Positions 1-6,641 of a stretch of DNA of 7,522 nt are shown one piece after another. The stretch is from the NCBI GenBank assembly GCA_021776015.1, contig JAJFGT010000228.1:1-7522 (forward strand), given 5' to 3'. Each line of letters starts with the position of its first letter. Position 1 is the first letter of the stretch. Below the pieces are notes generated by a model. The model was given only the letters and a program-made list of their open reading frames with translations. It did no database searches and had not been told where the DNA came from. Both the position numbers and the translations under genes were made by a program. The stretch comes from Alphaproteobacteria bacterium (GTDB lineage Bacteria > Pseudomonadota > Alphaproteobacteria > Micavibrionales > Micavibrionaceae).

Positions 1-1
1 T

Positions 2-709
2 GAAACCTTTAAAAATGCCCTTAAAAATTATCAAGGAGAGTCTATTACAGCTCTTTTTCAACGAGGAAATGGTTCCTATGAGGCTCATTTTCCTCTTGAG
101 CCAATCTGTCAATATAGCATTAAGTATGAACCAGAATCCCTTGAGGTGAATGCATCAGCAGATGGACGTAAAATATATATCACACGTGGGATTCAACGTT
201 TTGCAAAGACAGATGAAGAGCTTGCTCTTATTATAGGGCACGAGTTAGCGCATAACGTAATGCGTCATAATCAAAAAATTAAAGATAATAAAACACTTGC
301 TGAACTCGTAGGTTTGTCTGTTGATATTGCATCCAATATTTATGCAGGGGATTTATCTCATATGAGCAAGGCGGGACCTTTTCAGAAATGGAGTGGTTTA
401 TGGGGAGGTCAGTATAATTCTGTAGAGTTTGAGCAGGAGGCTGACTATATAGGTCTATATATGTTAGAGCGTGCGGGATTTGATACTAAACAAGCCCCTC
501 ATTTTTGGAGGCGAATAGCTGTAGAATATAAAGACTCTTCTCTAAAAAATCAGGGAAGATTAGCACACCCCACATCGGTTCAACGTTTTATTCTGTTGGA
601 TAAAACTCGAGAGGAAATTGAAAAGAAGAAAATAATAGGGCAACCTCTTATGCCTGATCTAAAAAAAGAAAAGAAGAGTTGGGCATTCCTTTCAAATGAG
701 TCTAATTGA
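2..709 (+). CDS. M48-family zinc metallopeptidase, 5'-truncated by the window edge
   Basis: This is the C-terminal part (235 residues visible) of an M48 peptidase, a family of zinc endopeptidases that act at the membrane or in the periplasm, often in envelope protein quality control. The reading frame is open to the first bases of the window, so the true start lies outside. A GTG at 146 could pose as a start but falls inside the conserved run VNASADGRKIYITRG that precedes the active site, so I reject it. The zinc-binding HEXXH motif is HELAH at 239-253. The third ligand is expected in the EAD motif at 437-445, followed by the usual small-residue helix and AGFD. An AHPTS stretch near 563-577 matches the HP motif common near the end of the family, and the tail is Lys/Glu-rich. 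All expected catalytic residues are present, so it is probably active. The missing N-terminus (signal peptide or lipobox) cannot be judged, and the substrate is unknown. Confidence 0.9.
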   Translation, partial: ETFKNALKNYQGESITALFQRGNGSYEAHFPLEPICQYSIKYEPESLEVNASADGRKIYITRGIQRFAKTDEELALIIGHELAHNVMRHNQKIKDNKTLAELVGLSVDIASNIYAGDLSHMSKAGPFQKWSGLWGGQYNSVEFEQEADYIGLYMLERAGFDTKQAPHFWRRIAVEYKDSSLKNQGRLAHPTSVQRFILLDKTREEIEKKKIIGQPLMPDLKKEKKSWAFLSNESN

Positions 710-727
710 TCCGAAATAGAAAAGCTC

Positions 728-756
728 TTGAGAAAAATAAGCCTTTGGCCCAGAAT
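728..756 (+). promoter_or_regulatory. Possible sigma-70-type promoter upstream of pcm
   Basis: TTGAGA at 728-733 and CAGAAT at 751-756 are separated by 17 bases. That is five of six matches to the -35 consensus and four of six to the -10. It sits in the 129-base gap between the M48 gene and pcm and would give pcm and the downstream lipoprotein their own promoter. In AT-rich DNA such matches occur by chance, so this is only a candidate. Confidence 0.25.
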
Positions 757-838
757 GGAAGGGCGGATCTCCTCTGATTCGTTTCTAATAACTTTTTTAT
801 TTAAAAAAATTCAAAGAGAGATTCTTTTGCTTCAGGTT

Positions 839-1483
839 ATGCAACGTATGGATACACGTAAAATTCGATTGGTTATGGAGCTTCGTCGCCAAGGTGTCCG
901 TGATACCGACGTATTGAGTGCTATTGAACAAATTCCACGAGAATTTTTTCTTTCAGATGCTTTCGAAAATTTGGCGTATGAAAATAAGGCACTCTCCATT
1001 GGACTGGGGCAAACTATAAGTCAGCCTCAAATTGTGGCGCTTATGACACAAGCCCTTGAGCTGAACGACCGTCACAAAGTTTTAGAAGTTGGAACAGGTT
1101 CTGGATATCAGGCGGCGATTCTTGCAACACTTTGTCGCCGGCTCTATACAATTGAGCGCCACCAACCTCTTTTCGAGTTAGCAGAAAAACGTTTTGAAGC
1201 CCTAGGGCTTCGCAACATTACGGCCATTGTTGGTGATGGGATGCTAGGCTGGTCGATTCAAGCTCCTTTTGATCGCATTATTGTTACGGCAGCAGCAAAA
1301 TATAAAGCCCCTCCTGCGCTTATCAGTCAACTTGCCCCTCAGGGGATTCTTGTTATCCCGATAGAAAAGTCAACGGGAGAGCAGGTTTTGCGTGTTTATA
1401 AAAAAGAAAATGAAGAGACTTATTCTATGAAAGATCTCATGTCCGTTCGATTTGTTCCACTTCTTCCTGATGTTGTTTTATGA
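839..1483 (+). CDS. pcm: Protein-L-isoaspartate O-methyltransferase
   Basis: Pcm transfers a methyl group from S-adenosylmethionine to L-isoaspartyl residues in damaged proteins, starting their repair in the cytoplasm. With the ATG at 839 the protein has 214 residues, normal for the family. Visible motifs are an N-terminal helix RKIRLVMELRRQGV, GQTISQP (about residues 57-63), the SAM-binding motif VLEVGTGSGYQAA (about 81-93), the acidic loop YTIERH, DGMLGW (about 133-138) and FDRIIVTAAA (about 144-153). The frame stays open upstream to a TTG at 728, but that extension does not resemble the family. The start is uncertain: TTG at 827 has the best Shine-Dalgarno (AAGAGAG, ending 6 bases before it), while ATG 839 and ATG 848 fit the usual protein start but lack a good one. 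The stop overlaps the next gene in ATGA, suggesting translational coupling. The pcm-then-LysM/M23 order recalls the surE-pcm-nlpD order of many proteobacteria, but surE is not next to it here. Confidence 0.95.
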   Translation: MQRMDTRKIRLVMELRRQGVRDTDVLSAIEQIPREFFLSDAFENLAYENKALSIGLGQTISQPQIVALMTQALELNDRHKVLEVGTGSGYQAAILATLCRRLYTIERHQPLFELAEKRFEALGLRNITAIVGDGMLGWSIQAPFDRIIVTAAAKYKAPPALISQLAPQGILVIPIEKSTGEQVLRVYKKENEETYSMKDLMSVRFVPLLPDVVL

Positions 1484-2430
1484 AATTTTTATTCTTATTT
1501 ATGACTCTATTCCTACTGTCTTGTACGCATGACACGCAATCTGTACGTGTGTATCATTACGGGACTAATGACAGCGGGAATGGAAATGGGGTTCATACAG
1601 TGCATGTAGGAGATACGCTCTGGAGCTTGTCTCAACGTTATAATTTACCGATGAAAGATTTAATGGAGTTAAACAGAGTCTATCCACCCTACAAATTAGA
1701 GAAGGGTCAGAGGCTTATTTTACCTGTGCCTAAAACCTATGAGGTTCAAACAGGAGATACTCTCTATAGTATTTCTCGCGTTTTCAAAATTTCAATGACA
1801 GATCTTTCTCACTTGAACCATTTAGAGACTCCTTACACAATTCAGAAAGGGCAGATTTTACAGGTGCCATCTTCTGTGAGTTACGGAGATGTTGTAAAAA
1901 CAGCCTATGATGGAAAAACGTATGTTCCAAAGGAAAGACAATTACAAGCCATAGATCAGGCAGATGGTCAGAAAATCCCAGAGAGGAAACCTGTCTATAC
2001 AGAGAGAAAATCAATTGCAAAGGTTCGGGAGATCACGCCAGATCCAAGAAGTTCCTCCCGCTTTATGACACCTGTCCGTGGAGAGGTTATTTCTAGCTTT
2101 GGTGCCAAAAAAGATAGTCTTCACAATGACGGTATGAATATTAAAGCCCCTAGAGGCACCTCTATCCGTGCAGCAGAAAATGGTATTATTGTTTATGCTG
2201 ATAGTGAGTTGGAGGGGTATGGAAAATTGATCTTAGTTAAACATGCGGATCGTTATGTTACCGCCTATGCTCATATGGATAAAATGCTTGCCAAAAAAGG
2301 GCAGCGGATTCGACGTGGAGAGGTTATTGGAACCGTTGGATCAACGGGAAGTGTAAAAGTTCCTCAGCTTCATTTTGAAATTCGTAAGGGGGTTAAAACA
2401 TTAAACCCTAAGAAATATATAGGATCTTAG
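1480..2430 (+). CDS. NlpD-like lipoprotein: two LysM domains and a degenerate M23 (LytM) domain
   Basis: The 316-residue protein begins with a short hydrophobic signal and a lipobox LLSC, giving lipidation at Cys15 and predicted membrane anchoring facing the periplasm. LysM 1 spans about residues 39-82 and LysM 2 about 87-130, both with the GDTLxSxS core; LysM binds peptidoglycan. A polar linker follows, then an M23/LytM domain at about 196-314. Active M23 enzymes carry HxxxD and HxH; here the equivalent positions read NDGMN (216-220) and QLH (297-299), with only His299 and the YAH histidine (265) kept. Loss of the first His, the Asp and the catalytic His is the pattern of NlpD and EnvC, which activate cell-wall amidases at division rather than cut peptidoglycan. 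I infer the same role here. It starts inside the pcm stop codon (ATGA) with no strong ribosome site, so it probably depends on translation of pcm. The symbol is left empty because several NlpD/DipM-like paralogues exist in Alphaproteobacteria. Confidence 0.9.
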   Translation: MKFLFLFMTLFLLSCTHDTQSVRVYHYGTNDSGNGNGVHTVHVGDTLWSLSQRYNLPMKDLMELNRVYPPYKLEKGQRLILPVPKTYEVQTGDTLYSISRVFKISMTDLSHLNHLETPYTIQKGQILQVPSSVSYGDVVKTAYDGKTYVPKERQLQAIDQADGQKIPERKPVYTERKSIAKVREITPDPRSSSRFMTPVRGEVISSFGAKKDSLHNDGMNIKAPRGTSIRAAENGIIVYADSELEGYGKLILVKHADRYVTAYAHMDKMLAKKGQRIRRGEVIGTVGSTGSVKVPQLHFEIRKGVKTLNPKKYIGS

Positions 2431-2491
2431 CTTGAAGATATCTCGTGCTCTGAAAAGAATTTACTCACATCAAATTCATTTTTAAGTGGAT

Positions 2492-2518
2492 GGAGTGTGA
2501 AACACCTCTTGTTTTTGT
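2492..2518 (+). terminator. Weak intrinsic terminator candidate after the LysM/M23 gene
   Basis: GAGTGT (2493-2498) can pair with ACA-CTC (2502-2508, C2505 bulged) around a 3-base GAA loop, followed by the T-rich run TTGTTTTTGT (2509-2518). The stem is only 6 pairs with one bulge, so termination would be partial at best. Its place, between the stop at 2430 and the yajC promoter candidate, is where the transcript of the pcm block would be expected to end. Confidence 0.35.
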
Positions 2519-2548
2519 ATAAAGAGAGTCTATAGTTCCCGCATAGTT

Positions 2549-2573
2549 TTGACCTATATGGTATTTATATAAT
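2549..2573 (+). promoter_or_regulatory. Promoter candidate for the yajC-secDF operon
   Basis: A perfect TATAAT lies at 2568-2573, 19 bases before the yajC start. The nearest -35-like element is TTGACC at 2549-2554, but the spacer is only 13 bases, shorter than the usual 16-18. Either the -35 contact is poor (a promoter resting on the -10 or an activator) or the real -35 is a less obvious AT-rich hexamer near 2545-2550. The 161-base gap is the largest in the window and precedes the first gene of the Sec block, which supports a promoter here. Confidence 0.45.
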
Positions 2574-2591
2574 AGAGAGAAAGAGTAAAAC

Positions 2592-3071
2592 ATGTTTATT
2601 TCAAAGGCGTATGCACAAGCAGAAGATCTTACTACAAGTATGCTTTCATCAGATATTGTTAACGAAGCACCTATTGATGCTCCAAGTGCAGGGGAAGCTT
2701 TTATGATGAATATGGGCTTGATTGCCGTTCTAGTTCTTATGTTTTACATCCTGATGATTCGTCCTCAGAAAAAACGCATTAAGGAGCATGGAGAAATGCT
2801 TTCTACTCTTAAAAAGGGGACTAAGATTGTAACCCAAGGGGGCGTTATTGGGACAGTTGATAAAATTCTTAATGATCATGAAATGACAATTAAGGTTGAA
2901 GGTTCAACGCTTGTTATTTTGAGATCGGCGGTCATGTCAACCTATGCAGAGGCGATTCCTCAGACAGCTAAGGTTGCTAACGACGATAAACCGAAGAAAG
3001 ACAAAAAGACACCTTCAAAAACATCGTCTAAGAAATCATCTTCAGACAAGCCAGAAAAGACTGTTAAATAA
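2592..3071 (+). CDS. yajC: Preprotein translocase subunit YajC with a lysine-rich C-terminal tail
   Basis: YajC is a small single-span inner-membrane protein that associates with SecD and SecF next to the SecYEG channel. This one has 159 residues. The N-terminus MFISKAYAQA is typical of alphaproteobacterial YajC. The membrane segment is about residues 39-56 and ends in the family signature FYILMIRPQKKR, then the cytoplasmic domain with GTKIVTQGGVIGTV (about 76-89). A tail from about residue 124 is made mostly of Lys, Ser, Thr, Asp and Pro with twelve lysines; it looks disordered and is longer than in the roughly 110-residue E. coli protein. A Shine-Dalgarno-like AAGAG (2581-2585) sits 6 bases before the ATG. 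It is first in the tight yajC-secD-secF operon, and its stop overlaps the secD start by one base (TAATG). Confidence 0.95.
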   Translation: MFISKAYAQAEDLTTSMLSSDIVNEAPIDAPSAGEAFMMNMGLIAVLVLMFYILMIRPQKKRIKEHGEMLSTLKKGTKIVTQGGVIGTVDKILNDHEMTIKVEGSTLVILRSAVMSTYAEAIPQTAKVANDDKPKKDKKTPSKTSSKKSSSDKPEKTVK

Positions 3072-4612
3072 TGATCCATTTTTCTCGTTGGAAAATATTT
3101 CTGATCGTGGCTGTCAGTGTATGGGCAGTCCTTTTTGCTATGCCCAACTTTGTAAATGAGAATACACGGAGTTACTTAGAAAATAGCCTTCCTTCATGGA
3201 TGCCTCATAACTCAATCAATTTAGGATTGGATTTGCAAGGAGGCTCTCATTTACTTTTAGATGTTGATGTTGATGTCGTTGTTAAAGAGCAAGTAGAAGG
3301 TTTTTTTGACGAAGCTAAAAAAGATCTAAGAAAAGCATCTATACATGTGACACGTAAAGGCCTTCGAGAGAATGGATTCTTTATGATTTTGAAAGATCCT
3401 TCTCAAGGCGATGAAGCTAAAGACATTGTTCGTAAAATTGATGATCGTGCATTTGTAACAGTTAAAAAAGATACAATAAATGTCATCTTTGAATCAGCCG
3501 CATTGAAAAAAATAGAAGATCAAACTTTGGCACAATCCATTGAGATTGTGCGTCGTCGTGTCGATGAGACGGGGACAAGTGAGCCTGTGATTCAACGTCA
3601 AGGAGATCGACGGATTGTTCTTCAGCTCCCTGGATTAGATGATCCACAAAGAGTAAAAGATCTTTTAGGGAAGACAGCAAAATTAACATTTCATCTTGTA
3701 GATTTTGATGGGGGCTTAGATACAGTTAGTTTCCCCAACAAAGACATGGCAGGGAATAAAACAGCTGTAAAGCGTCGCCCGATCTTAACAGGAGATATGT
3801 TGACCAATGCGCAACCCGCTTTTCAAGATGGAATGCCTGTTGTGAGTTTTCGTTTAAATGGTGTGGGAGCAAAGAGATTTTGTGACGTTACACGTAAGAA
3901 TAGTGGAAAACCATTTGCGATTGTTTTAGATAAGAAAATTGTATCAGCCCCTCGTATTAATGAGCCTATTTGTGGCGGTGCTGCTATTATTACAGGGAAC
4001 TTCACGGTACAAGAAACAAGCGATATGTCCTTGCTTTTGCGGGCAGGGGCGCTTCCTGCACCTCTTGCGATTGTAGAAGAGCGGACAGTTGGACCTTCTT
4101 TGGGGCGTGACTCTGTGCGAGCTGGGGCCATTGCAGGTCTTTTGGCTTTGCTCTTTATCTTATTCTATATGATGGTGAGTTACGGTTTATTTGGAGTTTT
4201 CGCAGCCTTTGCCTTAACAATCAATATGGCATTGGTCTTTGCTGTCCTCTCATCTTTACAGGCAACGCTGACTCTCCCAGGAATTGGAGGAATTATTCTG
4301 ACAATCGGGATGGCCGTCGATGCCAATGTTTTGATCTTTGAACGAATTCGTGAAGAACTTCGTTCGGGGCGCTCTGTCATCTCTGCTGTTGATTTAGGCT
4401 ATAAACAGGCCATGTCAACGATTATAGATGCAAACATGACAACACTGATTGCCGCCTTGTTCCTCTATTCATTCGGAAGTGGTCCTGTTAGAGGATTTGC
4501 TGTGACCTTAACGATAGGTATTCTAACATCCCTCTTTTCTGCCATCATGTTGACAAGATTACTTGTGGCAACGTGGATTAAGAAGAGAAAACCACAAACA
4601 TTGATCATATAA
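3071..4612 (+). CDS. secD: Protein translocase subunit SecD
   Basis: SecD is the larger half of the SecDF motor, an RND-family inner-membrane protein that uses the proton gradient to pull exported proteins out of SecYEG on the periplasmic side. The 513 residues show the expected plan: a first membrane helix (about 8-25), the conserved GLDLQGG (52-58), a large periplasmic region to about 340 that includes the ferredoxin-like parts and the stretch RRRVDETGTSEPVIQRQG, then five membrane helices (about 350-500). The fourth helix holds GMAVDANVLIFERI, with Asp417 at the position of the proton-carrying Asp of E. coli SecD. The ATG overlaps the yajC stop by one base, so translation is probably coupled. 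secF follows 15 bases later. No key residue is missing. Length is within the range for Alphaproteobacteria and shorter than the roughly 615 residues in E. coli. Confidence 0.97.
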   Translation: MIHFSRWKIFLIVAVSVWAVLFAMPNFVNENTRSYLENSLPSWMPHNSINLGLDLQGGSHLLLDVDVDVVVKEQVEGFFDEAKKDLRKASIHVTRKGLRENGFFMILKDPSQGDEAKDIVRKIDDRAFVTVKKDTINVIFESAALKKIEDQTLAQSIEIVRRRVDETGTSEPVIQRQGDRRIVLQLPGLDDPQRVKDLLGKTAKLTFHLVDFDGGLDTVSFPNKDMAGNKTAVKRRPILTGDMLTNAQPAFQDGMPVVSFRLNGVGAKRFCDVTRKNSGKPFAIVLDKKIVSAPRINEPICGGAAIITGNFTVQETSDMSLLLRAGALPAPLAIVEERTVGPSLGRDSVRAGAIAGLLALLFILFYMMVSYGLFGVFAAFALTINMALVFAVLSSLQATLTLPGIGGIILTIGMAVDANVLIFERIREELRSGRSVISAVDLGYKQAMSTIIDANMTTLIAALFLYSFGSGPVRGFAVTLTIGILTSLFSAIMLTRLLVATWIKKRKPQTLII

Positions 4613-4627
4613 TATAGAGTGAAAACC

Positions 4628-5590
4628 ATGCTTTTGAAACTTGTTCCTTCTGACACAAATATTGACTTTATTGGCTTTCGTAAAATTGCCTATGTCGTCT
4701 CTCTTTTGATGATCTTAGGCACGCTCTTTTTATTAACAACACGAGGATTAAATTTAGGCATTGATTTCACAGGGGGAACTCTCATTGAAATCCGTGTTGA
4801 AACAACCCCTGATTTACAAGAGTTACGGAAGAATCTAAATGGCTTAGATCTAGGCTCTGTCTCGATCCAAGAGTTTGGAGACCCTAAAGATTTATTGATC
4901 CGCATGGCTCAGCAGAAGATGGACGATGAGAAGAGTAATCAAATTGCTCAAGAAGAAGCCATTGAGGCCGTTAAAGTGGCTCTTTCAGAGTCATTTGAGG
5001 CTATAGAATATCGTCGTGTTGAATATGTAGGGCCACAGGTGGGAGATGAATTGAAGAAAGCAGGGCTTATGGCATTCTGCTTTTCTTTATTTGGAATTTT
5101 GCTCTACGTTTGGATTCGTTTTGAATGGCAATTTGGAGTAGCCGCTATTTTAGCACTTCTCCATGATACCATAGGAGTTCTTGGTTTCTTTGCCTTTACG
5201 CAAGCAAGTTTTGACTTGGCAACATTGGCAGCGGTTCTTCTTGTAGCTGGGTATTCAATCAATGATACGGTGGTCGTCTTTGATAGGATTCGTGACAACT
5301 TACGAAAATATAAGAAGAAACCTCTTCCTGAATTATTTAATTTATCTGTCAATCAAATGCTGACTCGATCCATTATGACATCGATTACAACGCTTCTTGC
5401 ATTGGTCGCCTTGTTCGTTTTTGGAGGAGGGGTTATTCAAGGTTTTGTGAATGCATTGATTTTCGGTGTGATCTTAGGAACCTATTCTTCTGTTTATGTC
5501 GCAGCGCCTCTTCTCATGCTCTTTCGTATTCGAGGAGAGAATAAAACAGGTGTTGAAGAGGATACCTCAGATAAAAAAGAAGATTCATAA
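4628..5590 (+). CDS. secF: Protein translocase subunit SecF
   Basis: SecF pairs with SecD to form the proton-driven export motor. From the ATG at 4628 the protein has 320 residues. This start is preferred over the in-frame GTG at 4619 because AGAGTG (4616-4621) lies 6 bases before the ATG, and MLLKLVPSDTNIDF matches the usual alphaproteobacterial N-terminus. Features in order: first membrane helix (about 20-37), GIDFTGG (44-50), periplasmic domain to about 140, and five more helices. The fourth contains GYSINDTVVVFDRIRDN; Asp213 and Arg247 (in LTRSIMTS) fall at the same numbers as the functionally important Asp and Arg of E. coli SecF, as I recall them. The C-terminus is short and charged. 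The next gene begins 2 bases after the stop, so it is very likely co-transcribed. Confidence 0.97.
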   Translation: MLLKLVPSDTNIDFIGFRKIAYVVSLLMILGTLFLLTTRGLNLGIDFTGGTLIEIRVETTPDLQELRKNLNGLDLGSVSIQEFGDPKDLLIRMAQQKMDDEKSNQIAQEEAIEAVKVALSESFEAIEYRRVEYVGPQVGDELKKAGLMAFCFSLFGILLYVWIRFEWQFGVAAILALLHDTIGVLGFFAFTQASFDLATLAAVLLVAGYSINDTVVVFDRIRDNLRKYKKKPLPELFNLSVNQMLTRSIMTSITTLLALVALFVFGGGVIQGFVNALIFGVILGTYSSVYVAAPLLMLFRIRGENKTGVEEDTSDKKEDS

Positions 5591-5592
5591 AG

Positions 5593-5970
5593 ATGGATTT
5601 GACGCCACTTATTGAGTCTCATCAAAAAATTATTCAGAGTTATCGAAGTGGACACTTTAAAATTAGTGGAGAACTTTATTCTGGTTCTGTTTTAGTTGCG
5701 CCTCACTATGCAACAGAATGGACACGAGAGGGCGCTCTTACACTTAAAGACTTCCAACCTCTAATTGAAGTAGCAGACAGTATCGATATTGTTCTTCTGG
5801 GAACGGGAACACGTATAGAGTTTTTAAACCCTATATTAAAACAAGCATTAAGAGAGTCAGGTCTTCATGTTGAACCTATGGATACAGGCGCAGCCTGCCG
5901 AACCTATAACGTCTTGATGAGTGAAGCACGTCGTGTCGTTGCCGCCCTTATGCCTTTACCTTCTTCTTAA
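5593..5970 (+). CDS. Mth938-like (DUF498) domain protein, NDUFAF3-related
   Basis: This is a 125-residue protein of the Mth938/DUF498 family, whose human member NDUFAF3 is an assembly factor of respiratory complex I. The bacterial proteins have no firmly defined biochemical activity. Signature segments are IDIVLLGTGTR (about 64-74) and MDTGAACRTYNVL (96-108), followed by a helix EARRVVAALMP, all at the expected places and with normal length. No signal peptide or membrane helix is seen, so it is probably cytoplasmic. It starts 2 bases after the secF stop, with AAGAAG (5577-5582) as a moderately spaced ribosome site, so it is the last gene of the Sec operon. Location next to secF is usual in Alphaproteobacteria. 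Its coding region overlaps the end of the opposite-strand sodB by 4 bases. Confidence 0.93.
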   Translation: MDLTPLIESHQKIIQSYRSGHFKISGELYSGSVLVAPHYATEWTREGALTLKDFQPLIEVADSIDIVLLGTGTRIEFLNPILKQALRESGLHVEPMDTGAACRTYNVLMSEARRVVAALMPLPSS

Positions 5971-6563
5971 CTTGCTTCGACAAGGCGCGTCATAGCATTT
6001 TCCCAGTTGGCAAGACTGTCTAAGAAAACAGTTAAAAACTGAGGGCGAGCATTCCTGTAGTCAATATAATAGGCATGTTCCCAAACATCACAGACAAGGA
6101 GAGGTGTCTTGTTGTCTGTGAGAGGGCAATCTGCATTAGCTGTTCCCACAACTTCAAGCTTTTTAGATTCATTATTAAGGACAAGCCAAACCCAACCTGA
6201 TCCAAATTGACCCGTTCCTTTGGCAATAAATGTTGCGTGGAAAGAATCGTATCCACCAAAATCAGTTTCAATTTTATCCGCTAATGTGGCGGGCATAGCG
6301 TGTTCACCACCTGTTGGGCTCATAGATTCCCAAAATAAAGAGTGATTATAATGCTGTCCCAACTGATTAAAGAGCTTCCCCTTTGCTTTGAGAAGAGCAT
6401 CTTCTAAGGAAAGGCCTTCTAGTCCACTACCGGGGAGGAGTTCATTAGCAACATTGATATAGGCCTGATGATGTTTTCCATGATGATAGTCAAATGTCTC
6501 TGGGGACATATGAGGAAGGAGAGCATCTTTTTCATAGGGAAGGGGGGGAAGGGTAAAAGTCAT
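5967..6563 (-). CDS. sodB: Superoxide dismutase, iron type
   Basis: The enzyme converts superoxide to hydrogen peroxide and oxygen and belongs to the Fe/Mn superoxide dismutase family. The start chosen is the ATG at 6563-6561, giving 198 residues, because GAGGAG lies 6 bases upstream and MTFTLPPLPYEKDAL aligns with E. coli SodB from its first residue; a TTG two codons earlier is rejected. The metal ligands are all present: His27 (in YHHGKHH), His74 (in YNHSLFW), Asp159 and His163 (in DVWEHAYYIDYRNARP). Gln70 in GQHYNH, together with Ala rather than Gln in the TANADCPL segment, is the iron-type arrangement of the second-sphere glutamine; a cambialistic enzyme cannot be excluded. There is no signal peptide, so it is cytoplasmic. 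It points against the Sec operon and is divergent from the downstream NDUFAF6-like gene, so it is its own transcription unit. Confidence 0.96.
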   Translation of the reverse strand: MTFTLPPLPYEKDALLPHMSPETFDYHHGKHHQAYINVANELLPGSGLEGLSLEDALLKAKGKLFNQLGQHYNHSLFWESMSPTGGEHAMPATLADKIETDFGGYDSFHATFIAKGTGQFGSGWVWLVLNNESKKLEVVGTANADCPLTDNKTPLLVCDVWEHAYYIDYRNARPQFLTVFLDSLANWENAMTRLVEAS

Positions 6564-6641
6564 AGTCAACTCCTCAGCTTTTGTTTATAAGTGAATTCTA
6601 TCCTGTAAATTAAACTCTTTTGCTCGAATAACAATCATAAA
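6564..6641. promoter_or_regulatory. Divergent promoter region between sodB and the NDUFAF6-like gene
   Basis: This 78-base AT-rich spacer must hold the start signals of both outward-facing genes unless one is served from elsewhere. For sodB, TATAAA on the - strand (6589 to 6584) is a reasonable -10, without a good -35 at 17 bases. For the + strand gene, TTGTTT (6581-6586) and TGTAAA (6604-6609) are 17 bases apart but match poorly. The two candidates overlap, so the promoters could compete. I see no clear Fur-box or OxyR-type palindrome. Confidence 0.4.
6570..6575 (-). promoter_or_regulatory. Strong ribosome binding site of sodB
   Basis: On the - strand the sequence reads GAGGAG, then 6 bases, then ATG at 6563. 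It is the best Shine-Dalgarno match in the window and decides the sodB start in favour of 6563 over the in-frame TTG at 6569. Confidence 0.8.

Noticed and set aside
146..709. GTG at 146 as the start of the M48 gene
   Set aside because: The frame continues open to the window start, and the GTG encodes the conserved Val of VNASADG, so the gene must begin outside the window.
728..838. 37-residue N-terminal extension of Pcm from TTG 728
   Set aside because: The extension does not resemble the family, has no ribosome site, and the protein without it has normal length.
3823..4131. Long reverse-strand open frame inside secD, and similar antisense frames elsewhere
   Set aside because: They are shadows of well-supported genes, lack family motifs and ribosome sites, and reflect the codon pattern of the sense strand.
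4608..4613. TATAAT at the end of secD as a promoter for secF
   Set aside because: There is no -35 element 16-18 bases upstream, and the operon spacing is tight; a chance match around the stop codon is more likely.
5971..5984. CTTG-CTTCGA-CAAG hairpin at the convergent junction as a terminator
   Set aside because: Only four pairs, no T-run on either strand, and it lies within the coding end of sodB.
6032..6271. Second reverse-strand frame overlapping sodB
   Set aside because: It lies in another frame of the fully conserved sodB and has no recognisable features.
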